A stretch of 32,599 nucleotides of DNA from a virus: IMG/VR virus record IMGVR_UViG_3300032820_000062, positions 1-32,599 of that record; one strand, 5' to 3'. The notes below the pieces were generated by a model. The model worked only from the letters and a program-made list of their open reading frames with translations, was not told the origin of the DNA and made no database searches. Below are positions 30,107 through 32,599 of this stretch, one piece after another; the first letter of the stretch is position 1, and each line of letters begins with the position of its first letter. A program made the translations under genes and the position numbers.

Positions 30107-30116
30107 AGACTCGCCG

Positions 30117-30431
30117 ATGCCGAACGCAGTCAAGACGGATCGTCATAACCCTAAGCGGACGAATCGGCCATCAGACCGTCACCGCGGATCAGCGTCCAGC
30201 CGTGGGTACGGCGTGGTCTGGCGACGGGCTGCCCGCCGACACTTAAAACGGAATCCGATATGCGTGGGTTGTTTTCGAAAAAACATAATCGAGCCCGCGC
30301 GCGTGGTTGATCACATCCAGCCGCACGCGGGAAACTCAGAACGGTTCTGGGATGTCAACAACTGGCAAGCGCTTTGCATCAGATGCCACAACAGGAAGAC
30401 CGCGCGCGAAAAGCTGAGCCGTACAGGGTGA
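30117..30431 (+). CDS. HNH endonuclease of the packaging module
   Basis: A 104-residue protein with the full HNH zinc layout: CVGC (49-52), VDHI (D65-H66), the Asn in VNNWQALC (81-82) and CIRCHNRKT (87-95), after a basic N-terminus. In HK97-type cos phages, an HNH protein encoded beside the terminase genes is needed together with TerL for cos cleavage. The position directly before terS fits that role; a free-standing homing nuclease is less likely. Confidence 0.9.
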   Translation: MPNAVKTDRHNPKRTNRPSDRHRGSASSRGYGVVWRRAARRHLKRNPICVGCFRKNIIEPARVVDHIQPHAGNSERFWDVNNWQALCIRCHNRKTAREKLSRTG

Positions 30432-30648
30432 CAACATGATGGGCGAATCTACCCATAGCCGTTTAAACGCAGAAAACAGCGGTCGCCGATCATCCCGCAC
30501 CCCCATTATTAGGCTAAAAACGCAGGTTTCGGGCGGCAGGGTACCCCCATTTAAATCACTAGAACGAGGGTTCGCGGGACCGTCTATGCTGTTTGAGCAG
30601 ATTTTCTGCAAAGTTAACGTATGACAAAAAGTCTTGGATGGTGTTTTA
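30432..30648. other. Intergenic stretch before terS, candidate cos region
   Basis: 217 bp without a convincing gene (a 62-codon frame here has no ribosome site or recognisable content). It contains two blocks ending in ACCCCCATT (one in GCACCCCCATTATTAGG, one in GGTACCCCCATTTAAATC) about 50 bp apart, and a palindrome-like GGTACC. In HNH/TerS/TerL phages, cos usually lies in this position. I see no decisive cos signature. Confidence 0.35.
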
Positions 30649-31116
30649 ATGGAAAAGCGCGGCACTAAGCCGAAACCCTTAGCCGTTCTGCGGCTACGCG
30701 GGAAGGACGGAACGCGCGCCCGCGTTTCCGCCGACCTGCCGGCAAAGCCTGGCGCGCCAGAATGTCCGGCTTGGTTGTCGAAAAACGCAAAGCTCATTTG
30801 GGTTGACATGGTGAAGCGGACGGTGCCGCTTGGCATCTTGTCCCAACATGACCGGGACGCGCTCGCGGTTCACTGCGACGCGGTGGACGATTACGCCGCA
30901 GCCTGCCGCACGATTCAGCGAGAAGGGCTTACGGTTCAGGGCAAATTCGGGACGATTCCCCACGCGGCCGTGGCGATAAAGACCGCAGCGTTTTCACGGA
31001 TGTCGAAAACGATATCTTATTTCGGGCTGTCGCCGTCTTCGCGTGTCGGATTAGGGAAAGGCGCCAGGGTCAATGATGAAAAAGAATCCAAGAACGACTT
31101 CATGCAGACCGGATAA
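30649..31116 (+). CDS. terS: Terminase small subunit, P27 family
   Basis: A 155-residue DNA-recognition subunit. From ATG 30649 (GGATGG upstream) it opens MEKRGTKPKPLAVLRLRGKDG, the P27 signature, then PECPAWLSKNAKLIWVDMVKRTVPLGILSQHDRDALAVHCDAVDDYAAACRTIQREGLTVQG and HAAVAIKTAAFSRMSKTISYFGLSPSSRVGL, all family hallmarks. It overlaps the methyltransferase gene by 41 nt, which separates it from terL. Confidence 0.92.
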   Translation: MEKRGTKPKPLAVLRLRGKDGTRARVSADLPAKPGAPECPAWLSKNAKLIWVDMVKRTVPLGILSQHDRDALAVHCDAVDDYAAACRTIQREGLTVQGKFGTIPHAAVAIKTAAFSRMSKTISYFGLSPSSRVGLGKGARVNDEKESKNDFMQTG

Positions 31117-31897
31117 TCTTGTCCCGTACTATCAAGACGAGTCCGCGACGATCTACCACGGTGACTGCCTTGATGTTCTTGGCAAACTGGAATCATCAGG
31201 GGCGCGCATTGATGGAGTAATCACCGATCCGCCATACGCTTCCGGGGCGCGGACGGAAATGGGGAAGAAGTCGTCTGGAAGCATGTTGCGGGGGGGGAAT
31301 TGGGCAGACAAGCCGATCGAGAACGACCAGATGACGACCGCGGGGTTTGTGTGGTTTACTAGACAAATCGCGTTTTCGTGTAAGAACATGATGCCCGACG
31401 GGGCATCGTTCTTGTCTTTCATTGATTGGCGGAACTGGCCGAACATGCTAGGCGCTTTGGAGTCGGTAAACCTGCGCGTAAACAATATGATCGTTTGGGA
31501 CAAGGCAACGGGTGGACTTGGTAATGGGTACCGCGGTCAGCACGAATTGATCGTCCACGCTTCTAAGGGTGTTGCAGACATGAACCGCGACATTTACCAG
31601 ACTAACGTTATCCAGTGCGGTCGTGAGTCCAATGCTGCACACCCGTCACCGAAGCCGGAGCAGCTGATGCTGGCGCTGATGTCTGTTATGGTCAGAAAGG
31701 GCGACTTGATTCTTGACCCGTTGATGGGTTGCGGCCCCGTGTTAACAGCGTCGAAGTTATGGGGCGCCAAATCTATTGGTATCGAGATCAACGAACAGTA
31801 TTGCGAAATAGCGGCAAACCGGTTAACGCAAAGCGTTCTGGACTTTGAACGAAATGGCGAAACAAAACAAGAAGCCCATACCGAAGCGCTGGCTTGA
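31076..31897 (+). CDS. DNA methyltransferase, N6-adenine/N4-cytosine type (beta order)
   Basis: A 273-residue enzyme placed between the two terminase genes. Motif IV DPPY is at 51-54 and the SAM-binding motif I (LDPLMGCGP) at 213-221, i.e. catalytic motif before the SAM region, the beta-class order; HPSPKP (189-194) and IGIEINEQYCEIAANRL are typical supporting motifs. The target cannot be read. Solitary phage methyltransferases usually protect against host restriction; being translated with terminase it may mark DNA around packaging. The start could be ATG 31073 or 31076; its end overlaps terL by 44 nt. Confidence 0.93.
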   Translation: MKKNPRTTSCRPDNLVPYYQDESATIYHGDCLDVLGKLESSGARIDGVITDPPYASGARTEMGKKSSGSMLRGGNWADKPIENDQMTTAGFVWFTRQIAFSCKNMMPDGASFLSFIDWRNWPNMLGALESVNLRVNNMIVWDKATGGLGNGYRGQHELIVHASKGVADMNRDIYQTNVIQCGRESNAAHPSPKPEQLMLALMSVMVRKGDLILDPLMGCGPVLTASKLWGAKSIGIEINEQYCEIAANRLTQSVLDFERNGETKQEAHTEALA

Positions 31898-32599
31898 AGT
31901 GTTCGAATCGTTGCCCGGCTATGATCCGGTCGCCACTGCTGCGCCGGGCCATTGGTTCGACGTGACGAAAGCGGACCACGCCGCGAAGTTTTTCCCGTTC
32001 ATCTTGAAACACGTCAAGGGCGAAATGTACGGGAAGCCGTTCGACCTTCAGCCGTGGCAGCAGGCGGTCGTCGGTTGTCTTTTTGGTTGGAAGCGCGCAG
32101 ACGGTACGCGGCGTTACCGCGAAGTCTTCATCTTCATAGCTAGGAAGAACGGCAAGACGTGCTTCGCTGCCGGCCTTATCTTGTATACGTTGTTCTGCGA
32201 TAACGAAGCGGGCGCGGAAATCTACGGCGCCGCGTCTGAATACAAGCAAGGGTGCCTTGTTTTTGAACATGCGCGCGGAATGATTAAGCAAGAAGAAACT
32301 CTGTCGAACAGATGCCAGGTTTACAACGGTCAGGCGAAGGCGATCACGGTTGAAGAGACGCTGTCATCCTATCGCGTGGTATCTTCGGAAGCTTATAGCA
32401 AACATGGCTACAATACGCACCTGGCGGTCATCGACGAACTGCATGCGCAACCTGATGGTGAACTTGTTGACGTTATGGAAACGTCAACGGCGAACCGCCG
32501 GCAGCCGATGATTGTGTACCTGACGACTAGCGACTTCGAGCGCGAGGGCTCTGTATGCAATGAGAAGCACGGATATGCAACAAAGGTTCGCGATGGAAT
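31854..32599 (+). CDS. terL: Terminase large subunit, N-terminal part (continues at base 2)
   Basis: The ATPase half of the packaging motor. It starts at ATG 31854, inside the end of the methyltransferase gene, and is cut by the window edge. MAKQNKKPIPKRWLEVFESL leads to KPFDLQPWQQAVVGCLFGW, the Walker A-like FIARKNGKT (about 94-102), an adenine-side region and the Walker B VIDELH (192-197, acidic pair D194/E195). From 32441 onward the sequence repeats bases 1-159, so reading continues in the same frame at the left edge. Confidence 0.95.
   Translation, partial: MAKQNKKPIPKRWLEVFESLPGYDPVATAAPGHWFDVTKADHAAKFFPFILKHVKGEMYGKPFDLQPWQQAVVGCLFGWKRADGTRRYREVFIFIARKNGKTCFAAGLILYTLFCDNEAGAEIYGAASEYKQGCLVFEHARGMIKQEETLSNRCQVYNGQAKAITVEETLSSYRVVSSEAYSKHGYNTHLAVIDELHAQPDGELVDVMETSTANRRQPMIVYLTTSDFEREGSVCNEKHGYATKVRDG
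32441..32599. repeat. 159-bp terminal repeat of the contig (also at 1-159)
   Basis: Bases 1-159 and 32441-32599 are the same except A127 versus G32567, a synonymous Lys codon change in terL. The repeat lies wholly inside terL and its frame is continuous, so it reflects a circular assembly cut at an arbitrary point, not physical terminal repeats. Confidence 0.95.

Noticed and set aside
30436-30624. 62-codon plus-strand frame before terS
   Set aside because: No ribosome site, unstructured composition and location where cos is expected.

Overview
The window holds the complete genome of a small tailed double-stranded DNA phage of siphovirus type, assembled as a circle. The first 159 bases are repeated as the last 159 bases (one synonymous difference), and the terminase large-subunit gene runs off the right edge and continues from the left edge, so the unique sequence is about 32,440 bp. 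The head module is of HK97 type (portal, S78-like protease, HK97-fold capsid), followed by a connector series, tail tube, frameshifted tail-assembly chaperone and tape measure. I see no integrase, tRNA gene or CRISPR array. The host cannot be read with confidence. Signal-peptide/lipoprotein genes suggest a diderm host, and the beta-rich fibre-like proteins with W-x-G...NW...P motifs resemble proteins common in Planctomycetota and related phyla, but this is weak evidence.

Layout. 27264-32599 then 1-1069: regulatory gene, beta-helix and tail-like proteins, HNH nuclease, small terminase, DNA methyltransferase, large terminase. 1085-9029: portal, protease, capsid, decoration-like protein, a methyltransferase-glycosyltransferase fusion, and the connector/closure/completion/terminator set. 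9042-16263: tail tube, chaperones, tape measure, distal tail and receptor-side proteins. 16275-17708: small membrane proteins and lipoproteins that look like a lysis cassette, although no endolysin is recognisable. 17725-17799: two strong hairpins closing the late region. 18464-23551: early/replication region with a lambda-O-like initiator carrying four internal iterons, a YqaJ-type exonuclease, RecT and an endonuclease, closed by a terminator. 23736-25538: three genes on the minus strand (DUF6197-like, DUF932, small unknown).

The outstanding feature is 25556-27056, about 1.5 kb with no credible protein gene. On the minus strand it holds two tandem related structured non-coding RNA genes, one of about 1 kb and one of about 0.37 kb. 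Each is driven by a perfect consensus promoter (TTGACA-17-TATAAT) and each starts with the same ~160-nt leader. They share a 3' domain closed by a helix of more than 20 bp whose sequence differs between the copies while pairing is kept by compensatory changes, so RNA structure is under selection. The long copy also carries a roughly 390-nt domain closed by a 26-bp helix. Size, ornament and phage setting recall the GOLLD and ROOL classes of giant phage RNAs, but I cannot assign a family from sequence alone.

Just across from these RNAs, two plus-strand genes (27264 and 27573) each have a promoter whose -10 box ends exactly 6 nt before the ATG, predicting leaderless mRNAs. Together the region 23.7-27.9 kb looks like the control and accessory centre of the phage.
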